A DNA stretch of 64,000 nt from Paralvinella palmiformis (taxonomy: Eukaryota > Annelida > Polychaeta > Terebellida > Alvinellidae). The notes below the pieces were generated by a model, which had not been told where the DNA came from, did not search any database, and saw only the letters and a program-made list of their open reading frames with translations. Positions within the stretch are counted from its first letter, which is position 1, and each line of letters begins with the position of its first letter. The position numbers were made by a program, and so were the translations under genes. The DNA lies in assembly GCA_025642065.1 (NCBI GenBank), contig JAODUP010000045.1, positions 228,501 to 292,500 on the forward strand, written 5' to 3'. Below, piece after piece: positions 25,901 through 37,135 of the stretch.

Positions 25901-28900
25901 GATAAAAGAATGGCTACAAAGACACACAGAGGGTGGCACATCCCTGTATAGACTAGTATAGGCAACATATGGGAGAGCCACATGCATCCACCAGGCTCCT
26001 GTGCACAGACAAATACCACTTAATTTTAAATGAAGTGATGCGATAGGAGGAGGGAAAATTATTTATTCAGGCCCAGTGTGTTGACTTATCAATTAAGCTT
26101 ATACCAACACAAACAAGTACACACCAATCCAACTGTTGTTGTTGCCCGGGGCCTGGTGTCAGCGACACCGGTGCCTGCTCTGAGTCCATATATGCACTTA
26201 CTGCAGCTAATTCTTCACAATTGATACTGTCTGTGACCTTTTTCCCCAGTGGTTCAAAGTTGTAGGCCTTGATATCCCTGAGAATCTCAAAAATTTCATT
26301 GGAATCTGACATTTTGTCTGTCAACAGGTCAGAACCTCTAGCAATGGCTCATGAAAGTTAGGAAATTAAGGATTTTGGATTCATTTTAATAGAAATGTGA
26401 TAGCTGGCCGTTATAATTGTTTTGAGTGTGGTAGTGCATCTGATAGAGAATAAAATAATTGTTTGTTACGTTATCTTTACTTCGAAATGTGAAATTTCTT
26501 TTCCCATCACCTCTTTTATTGTCGCTGTTATATAGTTAGATTAATTATGTTATTTATGGTTGCATCTCTCTCCTATATTCTGGATACAGAAACAATGGGT
26601 GTCATCGGTAGCCGCTGAGTACAACAAATATTGTAAACTGTTACAGAACATGGATGGGACCACCAAGTCACATCTGGTAAGTTGAAGTTAAAGCATTTTT
26701 AAATATAAAGCACTAATTTAATATGTGGAATCATCTTGATCCTAAAGTGCTGACGATGCACCAATAGAGTTCGTATGAGTATTGATATGTAATGATTTCT
26801 TTTGTTTCATGATCTATCATCATCAAAACTGTTAAAATGCATAATCAAAAGTTTAGATTGCATTAGAATAGGTCATTTTGAAAAACATGAGATATTTCCA
26901 TTTTAACCGATTTACTTAAGAAATCTGGTTTAGATCTCAAGTCCCCGAAGAATTATTTTACGATATTTGATCTTTCATTTCTTTCAAATGTGATTGAGAG
27001 AGTTATTGTAGTATGTATAAATGAGCACCTATCAATCCATGATATGCATGAAACCATTGCAGTCTGCCTAAAAAGTGTTTCATAACACTGAGTCAGCACC
27101 CCTACGTTCTCAAAATGACCTTCTTTGTGCTATTGCCAGGAAAAAGGGCCATTCTTAGTGCTGCTTGATTTGTCTGCAGCTTTTGACACCGTAGATCATG
27201 AGATTCTCTTGCATTTCATCCAGACTAGATTGGGCATAGGAGCAACAGCTCTGACATTGCTCAGATCATATTTAGTCAATCACTCCCAGAAAGTACTGAT
27301 CAATGATACACTCTCAACTCCAGTTCATCTTCCATTTAGCATACCACAAGAGTGTACTTTTCTTCATATATACCCTACCTATTGCGAATATCATCTGAAA
27401 GTGAGCTCCAGTGGCCTAGCGGTTAAGCACCAGGCACTTGGTACCAACGGTCACAGGTTCGATCACAGCACGAGGTCGAAACTTTTTCAAAGATTAATTT
27501 CTCGGCTCACAACATCATGAGTGGATGACCACGTTAAATGGCGCTGCCGTCTCCACTAAATTATTAAAAATAAACGGGGACCTTAAAGACCCCCTGAGGA
27601 CGTAAAACACTCTGGCAGGGTATTTCAGCTCCATCTTTCCGTACTGCTCCCCTGTGAGTGGTGGGGGAGGAGATTTCTCAACCACTCCAACATAGAGGCT
27701 GTACTGAATAAGCGAGATCCTGGGGATTCTCCCTGAACAACATAGCAAGCAATATCATCTAGAATCATGATATTGAAATTCATTTATATGAGGGGATAAT
27801 ATCCAATGCTATCTATCTTTTGATCTTATTAACCTATCTGCTTCATCTGATAGAAAACAAGAATTGGAGCATTGCATAGTTGAAATTCAGGCATGGATGA
27901 CTACAAATAAGTTTTAAGTGGAATTGTAATAAAACCGAATCAATCATACTATCATCACCCTTCAATCATCATAACATTAAAGTTGAACACATTCAGGTGG
28001 AAACTGCTACCATCAGCCGTAACTTGTCTGTCCCCAATCTGGGAGTTGTTTTCATTGTTATTTAACTATTGGAGATCATGTCATAAAGGTCTGTTCTACT
28101 GCCTATTACCATTTGAGAAACATCTCGTCCATTTGAAAAATGCTAACCCATTACTCTGTTAAAGATCATACTTTTGTGTCCAGCAGATTGGATTACTGCA
28201 ACTCATTGCTCTCTGGTATATCCAAGGAACTATTCCATAAACTCGAACCAGTACAAAATATGTCAGCCAAAATAATTACATAGGCCACAAAGCATGACCA
28301 CATAACTGGACTGCAATCTTAAAGAGTCTACACTGGTTACCTGTGGAACAACATATTAAGTTCAAGGTCACACTTTTTACTTTCAAAGCACCGAATGGTG
28401 CTGCACCCTGGTATATCAGAGATTTGTTGACAATCCACAAAGGGCAGCTGCATCTACTGTCTAGTTCCAAAATTATTCTCATTACTCAAGATGTCATCGA
28501 ACAAGCTATAACTGTATGGAATTCCCTCTCAGAAGTTATCAGATCCATGAAGACTGTTGCAGCATTCAAATGTCATTTCAATTAGTTTATTCGTAATAAG
28601 CTGTTAATATCTGATCATGTATTACTGTAATATTGGTTAACATTAATATGCCTATCATATTTATTATTATTGTTATTATTATCAATGTGCTGGAAATACA
28701 GCACTTAAGAAATACTTTATTATTATTAATAATATGCACGCATACATCTTGTTCAAGCGCTGCATCAGGGCCCCCTCCATAGCCTAGCAGTAGCTTGTTG
28801 GACCACAGATCACTACCACCCATGTTCGAATCCGGGCGTGGGCATATCTGAAGGTTTTTTCATCTCTGACTTCGCTTCATTACCTTTGGAGGTTGCTCGG

Positions 28901-31900
28901 CCCATTTAGCCTACCATGTGCACAAAAGTGGCCGTAAAACATCATCATCATCAAGCACTGCATCAATTTGTTCACATAGAATGTAATAATAATTTTATTT
29001 CTTATTGTGATAACACATGGTTAGAAGCTAAAATTTTCCAGTCATTATCCCAGTTGAAGTTTCCCTAGCCCAAAGTTAACAAGTGAGTGTCACACGGGTG
29101 AGTGCAGCAAGGCCTGAGGATACAGTAGGGGGTCCTGAGGCGTGCATCTGGAATTTTTTTGAAATTGGTAAGCTTATGTGGGGAAATCTGGGATACTTTG
29201 GGTAAATATTATAGCATTATATTTTGAATGCAGATACTGGATATTACCAGTCGTAAATAGTCCATAAGACACTTTGTTATTGGCGAAATATGTAAACAGA
29301 CCGCAATTGCGACCAATAATGGCATGAGTATACAGATATGTCTTCAATTAATCATGGTATTCTCCAAAGATACCCCACAAATATGTGTATTACCAGTAGC
29401 CCTGCAGGCTAATAACATACATATTCTACTAGCCCACAAGTATTTCTGTTAGCCCTGGGCTAATAGGCTAGCACTTAGTTCGAACCCTGATGACATTGAT
29501 TGTCACACAAGGAACACATGTAAAATTATAAATCATGTACTCCACACTATTGGCCTATTTTATAGGCGATGATTAATGTCTCAGTGAATGTTTTCTGATT
29601 CAGAATTTAAATTAATTTAAATAAATACCCACTGTTACCTAATTATTGTACTCCCCTTTGGTCTTCATTAACTGATTGATTATTGGAAGATATTTGACCA
29701 GATCCAGCATGGATGATCATCTGAATGTCCTCTGAATATCCTCATTTTTCACATGCACGCAAACATGTGATTTTTAAAACCTCAAACTTGTCTGATTACA
29801 TTGTATTAAAGGATAGTAATCGGATTTTGTACACAGGATCTGAGGATGGGCACCACCCGTAAGTCACAGCTGGCAGATGTTTGATATAAATGTGGATCTT
29901 TGCTTCGTACATCAAGGATTAGCCATCTCTGTAGAAGAAATACAAATGTTGTTGTTTATAGCTGATGTATTTTGTTATTGTCTTGATCATTTCATTTGCT
30001 ACAGGTTCTAAATGGAGATTCCCAGTAGTGATAGATATGGTCATGTCCAGAACAATTATCATTCTTATTTTTTTAATAACTCACTAATCTTGTTTTATCA
30101 ATCAAAGTTGTGTAATAAAGTAAACAGGAAAACATCCTATAACACAATCTGAGGTAGTGCCACTGTAAAGCTAGCCATGTAAGAATGTCTTCTCATCTGT
30201 TAGCTAAAGAGTAAATCAGAAGATTCAGTTGTGATATTCTTTTAACATAACTTAAGCCAAACAGATTTGTTGCCAAGTTTTGTTTATATAAATGAATTTT
30301 GTTGCTATTGAGTGTTGTATGATGAATATGACCTTAAGAGTTTTTAGTACAGTCATTATTTCTGAGGTGTATGGATTCTTAAAATTTTGCCAAATTATAA
30401 CCTATACAAGGTTAAAATTAATTATTGCTGTTTCTCAAATAATTAATTTTGAAATAATACTTTGATGTCTCGGTTCCCTTTGTTTTGTTTTTGGTCACAA
30501 CATGATGACTTTCTGTCTTTAACAGGTACAATTTGTCAATGATGTAAATAACAACTTGAAAACATCTCATCAGAGCTCAGACACAAAATCAAGGTGAGTT
30601 ACTCAGAAAAAGTGGGACCTTGTTTCATTACCAGCTATAAATGGATTAAAAATTATTGTTTGGAAATTGCGTGTTCAAGGAATCCATGTTGTAAAGAAAA
30701 TATTCTTAAATAAATTCAAACCATGGTAAATTCCATACATTTTGAATTATTTTGCATGTTTAACTAAAACCTGTTTAAGTCAGAAAGATGAAATTTCTGA
30801 GTGACAATTACACAAACTTCTCAGAAGTTGATTAATTTAAAATTTTTATATACAACACTAATTACAATTAATAACAGCACTATTCTAGGGAATAAAATCA
30901 TATTTCCAGTAGCAACAAGGTTGTTTTGTTAAATTCATGTATTTTATAACATGCTGAGTTAGAAGTAATCTCACATCTACTGCTGATTGAACAGGGCATG
31001 GCATAATTTGTTCTAATTTCTGACTCTGAAATCATTTTTGCCAGTAAAGTATTTAATATTCAGTTCAGTTGATAGTTGTGTGCTGTATGATGTTGTGATT
31101 TAAAAATGATATGTATTAACAGATCATGGTTGCAGATATTTTAATGTAAGTTCACCCATAGAGAGCATGTTTTAATGTTACTATAGGTACCATTCTGTCA
31201 ATTCCAATTCCACTCAATTCCATTTGGTCAATTTCAATTCCACATCAAATTTATCAATTCCAATTCCACCTGGTTTTTTTACCTACTACTTTTTACTATG
31301 AGTAGGTACTTTAAGTCCCTACTCTGAGTACCTACTTGGAATACCTACTCTGAGTAGTTTATATTCCAATTAGGGTTGTCATAGAAGAAATATTTCTGAA
31401 TTAAAAAATATATGTGGACTTTTTTTGGTAGCAAACTTCATTCAATTCCAATTCCCTTTTTTTTAAATAAACAATTCTAGGGAATCAATTCCAGTTCTGT
31501 TAGGTGGCTTATTTTGGCTGTTTTTAATGTTATGATTCTATTTCCAGTATCTTTTCACCAGGAAGCGGAAGAAGCCCATTACTTAATAGTGAGTATGTAA
31601 TGCGTAGCATTCATATCATTTTAGTTAACCCTTTAATACAGTAATGCAAAATTACTTTCATTAACTCTATTTTTCTACTATTTCAGGTGAGCAGCACAAA
31701 TCTGCATTTAACACTACTGGTAATCAAAACTCAGTGTTTGGTACATCAAATCAGTCTTTGTTTGGTAACACGGCACAAAAACCTTCTGCGTTTGGACAGT
31801 CTGGTACTGCATCTCTGTTTGGTAACCCAGAAAACACAGGTCAATCGCTGGTGTTTGGTAGTTCTTCAGTGTTTGGCAATTCGGGGTCAGCTTTTGGTAA

Positions 31901-32807
31901 CCAAAATGCTGCTCAGTCTTCTGGATCTGTTTTTGGTAATGCAAGTACTGCACCAACATTTGGAAGTTCCATCCTTGGTAATACAGGTACTACACAATCC
32001 TTTGGGTCAATTGGTTTTGGTGCCACAGGTAGTACCCAACCATCTGAAACATCTGGTTTTGGCAGCACTGCTAGTGCACAGTCATCTGGAACATCTGTTT
32101 TTGGTAGCAGTGGTAGTGCACAGTCATCTGGAACACCAAGCTTTGGTGGCACAATTAATACACAGGCATCAGGAACATCCATTTTTGGTAGTGCAACCAA
32201 TATGCCAGCTTCTGGTAGTTCAGAAATCAGTTTGGCAGCCAGAAATCAGTTTGCCAGCCAAACTGGATTTGGCAGTCAACTCTCACAGTCCGATCAGTCG
32301 ACATTTGGTAGTACAACTCAGTCAGGTCAAACTAATCAACCAGCTCCTATTACTGGCACAAATCAGTCTGATCAGTCAGCATTTAGTGTCAGTACTCAGC
32401 CGTCCCAGAATATCCAATCAGCATTTGGAAACTCCAATCAACCCGGACAGCCGGTATTTGGCAACGTGATCCAGACACCCTCCTCCATTTTAAATCAGCA
32501 GCATAACAGTGTGACGCCCAGTCAAGCACCACAGACAACGGCGTCAGCCTTGAGTACATTTAGCTTTGCACCATCTACTCAGAACAAAGAGAATGTACAA
32601 ACAACTGAAACCACCCAAGTGATTGGTCTGTTTGGGAAGCCAGCAAGTCAGACGGGGCCAGCACCAGGATCTTCTGATAAAGTACCGAGTAACTTCGTTT
32701 ATACGCCGCTGGATCAGCTAACACCACTCGAAAAACAACAATTCGAAGCTAAAGAGTTTAGCCTTGATAGCGTACCAATTAGAGCCCCACCAAAAGAGCT
32801 TTGTTGA
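18901..32807 (+). CDS. NUP42: Nucleoporin NUP42 (NUPL2/CG1), CCCH zinc finger plus FG repeats, 8 coding exons
   Basis: NUP42 sits on the cytoplasmic face of the nuclear pore, where it binds Gle1 and supports DDX19-driven mRNA export. Coding exons: 18901-18994, 22098-22221, 22410-22504, 24065-24141, 26590-26676, 30526-30593, 31548-31588, 31687-32807. Phases agree throughout, giving 1,707 nt or 568 residues plus TGA. Residues 4-22 form a CCCH finger with C-x7-C-x5-C-x3-H spacing (YYLQGRCKFGPNCRFEH). The middle segment (residues about 73-195) has WPFSCFG and a DLSMDEVRLKAYEA helix, as expected for the NUP42 central domain. Residues from 196 are Ser/Thr/Gln/Gly-rich with about 20 FG dipeptides in one exon. 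The last 40 residues (VYTPLDQLTPLEKQQF onward) resemble the Gle1-binding motif. The ATG at 18901 is the only start that keeps the finger at the N-terminus. AATAAA at 33032-33037 is a likely polyadenylation signal. Confidence 0.92.
19321..19538 (+). repeat. 109-bp tandem duplication, two near-identical copies, in NUP42 intron 1
   Basis: Copy 1 starts ctgaggggaatctatacccg at 19321 and copy 2 starts with the same 20 bases at 19430. They differ at only a few positions (tatagggggttt versus tatatggggttt; gacatatagttgttg versus gacagatagttattg). High similarity implies a recent duplication. The open frame over it (19237-19464) is a by-product of the repeat. Confidence 0.88.
19540..22097. other. Rest of NUP42 intron 1: repeat-like, unassigned
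   Basis: It contains a (TA)n tract (19901-19960), an (AAT)n tract near 21200 and a stretch of higher GC and complexity (about 20220-21120) that looks like an old mobile element on the minus strand. I could not match the latter to a transposase or reverse transcriptase block by eye. Confidence 0.4.
24142..26589. other. NUP42 intron 4
   Basis: AT-rich intron with the orphan minus-strand frame at 26067-26324. The stretch 25015-25450 has higher complexity and may belong to the same decayed insert. Nothing else was recognised. Confidence 0.4.
26067..26324 (-). CDS. Orphan exon-like frame in NUP42 intron 4
   Basis: This 85-codon minus-strand frame starts MTDKMSDSNEIFEIL and carries AYNFEPLGKKVTDSINCEEL, a well-behaved acidic, protein-like composition. 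After LDW at about 26121 there is a GTGTGT that could be a splice donor; the rest of the frame looks like intron. The YxFEPL motif resembles the start of invertebrate proteins carrying a P2X7 C-terminal-type cysteine domain, but I could not find the following CxxC exon convincingly. It is probably a displaced first exon or retro-fragment. Treat the family as a guess. Confidence 0.25.
   Translation of the reverse strand: MTDKMSDSNEIFEILRDIKAYNFEPLGKKVTDSINCEELAAVSAYMDSEQAPVSLTPGPGQQQQLDWCVLVCVGISLIDKSTHWA
26905..28732 (+). mobile_element. 5'-truncated non-LTR retrotransposon (Jockey/CR1-like) LINE-A
   Basis: The decayed reverse transcriptase can be followed in shifting frames: NYFTIFDLSFLSNVIERVI near 26960, then FLVLLDLSAAFDTVDHEILL near 27150-27210, and the C-terminal LHWLPVEQHIKFKVTLFTF near 28330-28390 and WNSLSEVI near 28520. 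The 3' end has the typical short repeat tail (tactttattattatta) near 28732. A SINE (27401-27750) is inserted in the middle, near the expected catalytic YADD region, and that motif is not visible. The endonuclease part is absent. It lies in NUP42 intron 5 in sense orientation. Confidence 0.85.
27401..27750 (+). mobile_element. tRNA-derived SINE, family B, nested in LINE-A, with target-site duplication
   Basis: It starts gtgagctccagtggcctagc. Box A is TGGCCTAGCGG and box B GGTTCGATCAC. The body is shared with 33316-33681: cactccaacatagaggctgt, ggggattctccctgaacaac. It is flanked by aatatcatctgaaa (27387-27400) and aatatcatctagaa (27751-27764), an almost perfect duplication of the LINE-A target. 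A deletion of about 13 nt relative to the other copies lies after ctctggcag. Confidence 0.85.
28767..28958 (+). mobile_element. tRNA-derived SINE, family C, with (CATC)-type tail
   Basis: The tRNA-like head has box A catagcctagcagtagc and box B tgttcgaatcc. The body follows: gacttcgcttcattaccttt, cggcccatttagcctaccat, and gtgcacaaaagtggccgtaa, ending in catcatcatcatc. The same order occurs at 51779-51962. It lies just downstream of the LINE-A 3' end, in NUP42 intron 5. Confidence 0.82.
28960..31547. other. NUP42 introns 5 (end) and 6
   Basis: No coding sequence besides exon 6 (30526-30593). At 31190-31500 lies a low-complexity block of interspersed attccaattcca and ctactctgagta-type repeats. 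The rest is plain AT-rich intron. Confidence 0.45.
32070..32160 (+). repeat. 42-bp in-frame tandem repeat inside the NUP42 FG exon
   Basis: agtgcacagtcatctggaac starts at 32073 and again at 32115, 42 bp (14 codons) apart, with flanking FG-coding triplets kept. A third, weaker copy follows (atacacaggcatcaggaac near 32159). The FG domain has grown by in-frame tandem duplication here. Confidence 0.7.
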
Positions 32808-33315
32808 TGTTTTTCATTTGTTATCGTATTTCGCTGACTATTGTACGTAACCTTATATCCAAGTGTAACGGATTGTTCTCTTAAATTTTACTCTGTAATA
32901 ATAATGATGTTAATTATCAGTATTGCATTACCTTGCTCTAAAGTCTGGTAGTGTAATGAAATATAAATGGTAATATGTGCTACTATATAATCCATTTATA
33001 AATATATAAATCCAATCCACTTAGGTGATCAAATAAATATTAATATAATATATATTTTCTTCTTTTTTATAGTGCAGTAGCATGATTTTCATTTATTTTT
33101 TGTTATCATCACATTGAACGGTGTATAAAAATAATTTGTTTAAAATTAATTTCTAATATCAATAACAACAGTGAGCACATGACCTCAGTTAATAGCCATT
33201 TATCATATCAAGGCGAGACATCTTAATGAGACAATAAATTCCCACCAAAGATATTTCTCATCACTACGACAGCCCAGGCTACATAAGAATTAACAGCCCC
33301 ATTCTGAAAATCAAA

Positions 33316-33681
33316 GTGAGCTCCGGTGGCCTAGCGGTTAAGCACCAGGCACTCGGTGCCAACGGTCACAGGTTCGAACCCTGTAAGAGGTCGAAACTTT
33401 TCCAGAGATTAATTTCTTGGCTCACAATATCGTGGGTGACTGACCACGTTAAATGGCGCTGCCGTCTCCACTGAATTATTTAAAATAAAGGGGGACGTTA
33501 AAAACCCCCGAGGATGTAAAACACTCTGGCAGTGACCACCCTCAGGGTATTTTGGCTCCATCTTTCCGTACTACTCCCCCCGTAAGTGGTGGGGGAGGAG
33601 GTTCCTGAACCACTCCAACATAGAGGCTGTGCTGAATAAGCGACAGCCTGGGGATTCTGCCCGAACAACAAAACCTGAAAC
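33316..33681 (+). mobile_element. tRNA-derived SINE, family B, most complete copy
   Basis: Box A TGGCCTAGCGG and box B GGTTCGAACCC are perfect to consensus, followed by a 280-bp body with a G-rich segment (agtggtgggggaggagg). Probable target-site duplication: ctgaaaatcaaa (33304-33315) and ctaaaaatcaac (33682-33693). It lies about 300 bp downstream of the NUP42 polyadenylation signal. The intact pol III boxes mark it as the youngest-looking copy in the window. Confidence 0.85.
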
Positions 33682-33757
33682 CTAAAAATCAACATGCTAT
33701 TAATTATCCTATAAATATCATGACTGTATATTTATTTATTACCAAACAAAGAATTTC

Positions 33758-33907
33758 GATTGACGAAACGTGTATCAATGTTGTGGGTAATTGAGAAGTA
33801 TTAACATCATCTAAAACTTTCATTGGTGAATAAACCATTGTTTCTTTAAACCCAGCCGAAAGTTGACTCATCATTCCACAAAGTGTAATTACAAATTGTT
33901 TCCACAT
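33758..33907 (-). pseudogene. Possible sugar-transporter (MFS) exon fragment
   Basis: The minus-strand frame begins MWKQFVITLCGMMSQLSAGF and has the look of the first membrane segment of an SLC2/trehalose-transporter-like MFS protein (QxLxTL...LSAGF...YSP). It runs to a GTAATA that could be a donor near 33752. No neighbouring exons were found in the window on this strand. It may be an isolated exon of a gene lying at lower coordinates, a fragment or chance. Confidence 0.2.
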
Positions 33908-35559
33908 GGTATATTTCTGCTAAACAAAGAAAAATCGTATCTGATCCATCATTGACATGTTTTTCTTGGAGGTGTGGAGTAGATGGTATGCCGATGTAAT
34001 ACAACTTGTATCTGTTGACTAATATGTTTAGTACTTTATCACAACAATAGTAGAGAATATAAATCTATATAGTATATATCCTATATGAAACTGTGTATCA
34101 GCTTATGATTGTAGTACACCAAGCATCAGTTGTTTACGAAGTGTTTCATTCTGTAATATTTCAAGCTAGAAAAGAACATTGATTAGTGTGATCAATGCTT
34201 GATGACAATTCACAAAATCTCGGCTACATGACTTCCTTGGCTTAGGCGTTCATAAATTTGGAAAAAGGTCATAACAGCCAGCTTGGTGTCGTACAAATAA
34301 TTTAGTTCATCTTGGGCTGTGCATCATTGAAGTACACAGTCACACAAAAAGTTTGTTTTTTGTAGCATTTTATTCACTAAAATATATATTTTGCGTAAGC
34401 TTACATAACTAGTTGTTTCACCACATGCAGACAACATCATCAATACTACAAAAGATAAGTGACGCATAATTTAATATGATAATTAAGACATTACTATGAC
34501 AGATCAGTACATCATTACCAACACATCAACACACATTATCATTATCAAATTTCTATAAGTAGATCTTTAACACCATGAACATACTATTTACTGACATCAA
34601 AACTCAAATGTCCGTTGATAGCCATTTCACCAAAAACGGTTTCACTAAGTTGAAATTTTTCTATCATAGCTTCACCTACGGATTTCAACCTGTCAACGAC
34701 AACTTGATAAAAACCTATCTCAATATTGACCCTTTCAGTGTGTTTATAATGGGAAGACTTAAAATTTCCTCAAGAACCATATACTATTTTGGTGATACAA
34801 AGATAGTGCGCAAACATTTTGAAATCTTCAGCATTTTCTTTTAATAATCTGATATTGAACAACAGTGCTCAATTTACAATTTGAAGTGATACATAAGACA
34901 GACATAATTGTAAACACACAGTAAGTTATATAAAATATTGATAGTTTGAGATTCTAGTGCATGAGCTAGGGTCATTAAAAGATTATAGGAAATCGGTAGG
35001 ACTAGGCTACTTTCTTTGGATATAAGCACTTAACCTAAATTAAGGGCCTACACTGGGACTGTTTACGAATCATATAATTAAAATACGTATCCCGAAATTG
35101 TTCATCACTATATGTCTCTTAAATATACTTCACTATTTTTACCATATGAACCATGATTGCTACAATGTTCACGATAACATGTATATAGTTCTAATCTTCT
35201 TTATTATCAGTAGTTCTGTTTAATGAATCGCACTCAATTTATTTGAGTAAAATATTTAAATAGATATAAAATAAACTATAATTTAATTATATGCTAGATT
35301 TATCCACAAAGCATTAATTCAAGGATGAGTGTCAATATGTCTAAAAAACAGGGCTGGGAATTATATCAGGTGGAGATCAAAGTTCATAGTCTTCGCGTAA
35401 GCTATAGTTCAAACTCTTGATTAAGATACATGGATTGACACAATTTGAAATATACTTAATCATAATGTTTGCTGTTAGTTGCTGGTCATTGGTGGTTTCC
35501 AAACATATTGAGCAGTATGTGACGCTTAAAATAATGCCGAACATATATACATAACATGG

Positions 35560-36835
35560 GGAAGAATGAATTCACTTATAGGTAGAACAAAGGATAAAAT
35601 AGTTATCTCCGAAACCTCCAAAATTAATGACAAGCAAATGAATGATCTCAAATTAATTTATCAAATTCTTTACAAATATTGGCAAACAATATTCAAATGA
35701 TATACCTTCCTCCAAATTTAACTTTGATACGCTTATGGGAAATAAATTTGAAAAAAAATTGTTCTTAGCACCTACAGATCTAAATGAAATGGCCACATTA
35801 ATTGATTCAATTAAACGTAAAAATAGTTCCGGATACGATGGAATAACTCCTGCATTAATTAAAGACGTGAAATATGAAATTTCATATCCAGTCATAATTA
35901 ACACTGATGAACAAATCTCTAATAGTTCCTGAATCACTCAATATAACAAAAGTCATCCTTATATATAAATTGAAGGACAGATATTATAGATCAATATAAT
36001 TATTACCAACCACCTAGAAAACAACTCATAAACGACTGTATAATTTCTTACTTACACAATCAATTTTCTACCCAAGCTAATATGGATTCCGACAGAGACA
36101 CTCAACCACACAAGCAATACTCGTAGATGAAACAGTTACATCATTCGAAAAGAAACAATTAAAGTATCCTTGATGTATTTATGGACGTCTCCAAGGCTTT
36201 TGACACAACTCATCATAATATGTTAATAAAAAAGTTGAATGGTATGGAGTACGTGACACGGCCTTGGAGTGATTCAGAAGTTACTTCAGTAATAGAATTG
36301 TTTCCAATATAAAGACATTAAATCATCCACGTACACTGCTCCACGTGAAGTTCCACAGGGTTCAATATTAGGCCCATTTTTAATTGTATACATAAACGAT
36401 CTTCTAAATTGTATTATTCATTCGAAATCTATTCTATTTGCCGATGACACAACTGTTTAGATAAAAATCTAAACATTAAAATTGGAAACGAAACTATTGA
36501 ACTGAAAAATGTCAAATTTCCTTGGTGTTTATACTGAGGAGAAACTACAATGGCATGATCACATAAACTATATTAAGAATAAACTCCATGCCTCATTATA
36601 TACCCTTTAAGAAAGGTAAATTAGCATATCTTGAATACCAATCACCCAATTAGACTATATTATACTTTGATATATCCATATATTGATTATGCAATCTCAC
36701 TGTGGTGTTGCACTCACAGGACATATATAAATAAAATATTTATTAAGCAGAAAAATGCCATTCGAATGGTTACAAAAGCTCCAGATAATGCGCACACCAG
36801 CCTATTGTTTAAGAAATAATTTGTTTGGAACTACA

Positions 36836-36883
<48 letters not shown>

Positions 36884-37135
36884 TTCAGGTTGCTAAATAC
36901 ATGTCTATTTCCCCCCAACAAACCCTCTCTGTACCAATCACACAAATCATTACATTTAACGACATATATACGTACCCATGACACCGGAAACAGAAGTAAA
37001 CCTCATCTAAAACAATGACGTATATCAGTAGTAGCCAATATATATATAGTCTACGTCATAAAGGTCCTGAAATCTGGTACTCGATCCCGGAAAAAACTAT
37101 TAAATCCTTCAACTAACACCTAAAGAAACAATTTA
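35560..37135 (+). mobile_element. 5'-truncated, decayed non-LTR retrotransposon LINE-B
   Basis: Reverse-transcriptase blocks in order: NSSGYDGITPALIKD (about 35820-35865), FRQRHSTTQAILVDETVTSF (about 36085-36145), VFMDVSKAFDTTHHNMLIKK (about 36175-36235), [18 protein letters not shown] (about 36350-36405) and the catalytic FADDTTV (36436-36456). The thumb/C-terminal part follows (RLYYTLIYPYIDYAISLW, 36647-36703). An (AT)n tract at 36838-36881 splits the C-terminus, which resumes with LQVAKYMS and ends near KNNLS at about 37135. Frameshifts and stops are frequent. The family differs from LINE-A and LINE-C. Confidence 0.85.
36838..36881. repeat. (TA)n microsatellite inside LINE-B
   Basis: About 22 TA units interrupt the C-terminal coding part of LINE-B. 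Retrotransposon-like sequence continues on both sides in the same orientation. Confidence 0.9.

Noticed and set aside
32030..32200. Possible CRISPR-like regularly spaced repeats
   Set aside because: Repeats are FG-coding triplet units and 42-bp in-frame duplications in a eukaryotic nucleoporin exon, without unique spacers.
33335..33400. Possible functional tRNA gene (good box A and box B)
   Set aside because: Cannot fold as a full cloverleaf with an acceptor stem, and the same head plus a long body recurs at 27401; it is a SINE.
34575..34844. 89-codon + strand frame, and a 40-residue minus-strand stretch (FQLSETVFGEMAING) in the same place
   Set aside because: Neither could be tied to a family or to splice sites; left unannotated.
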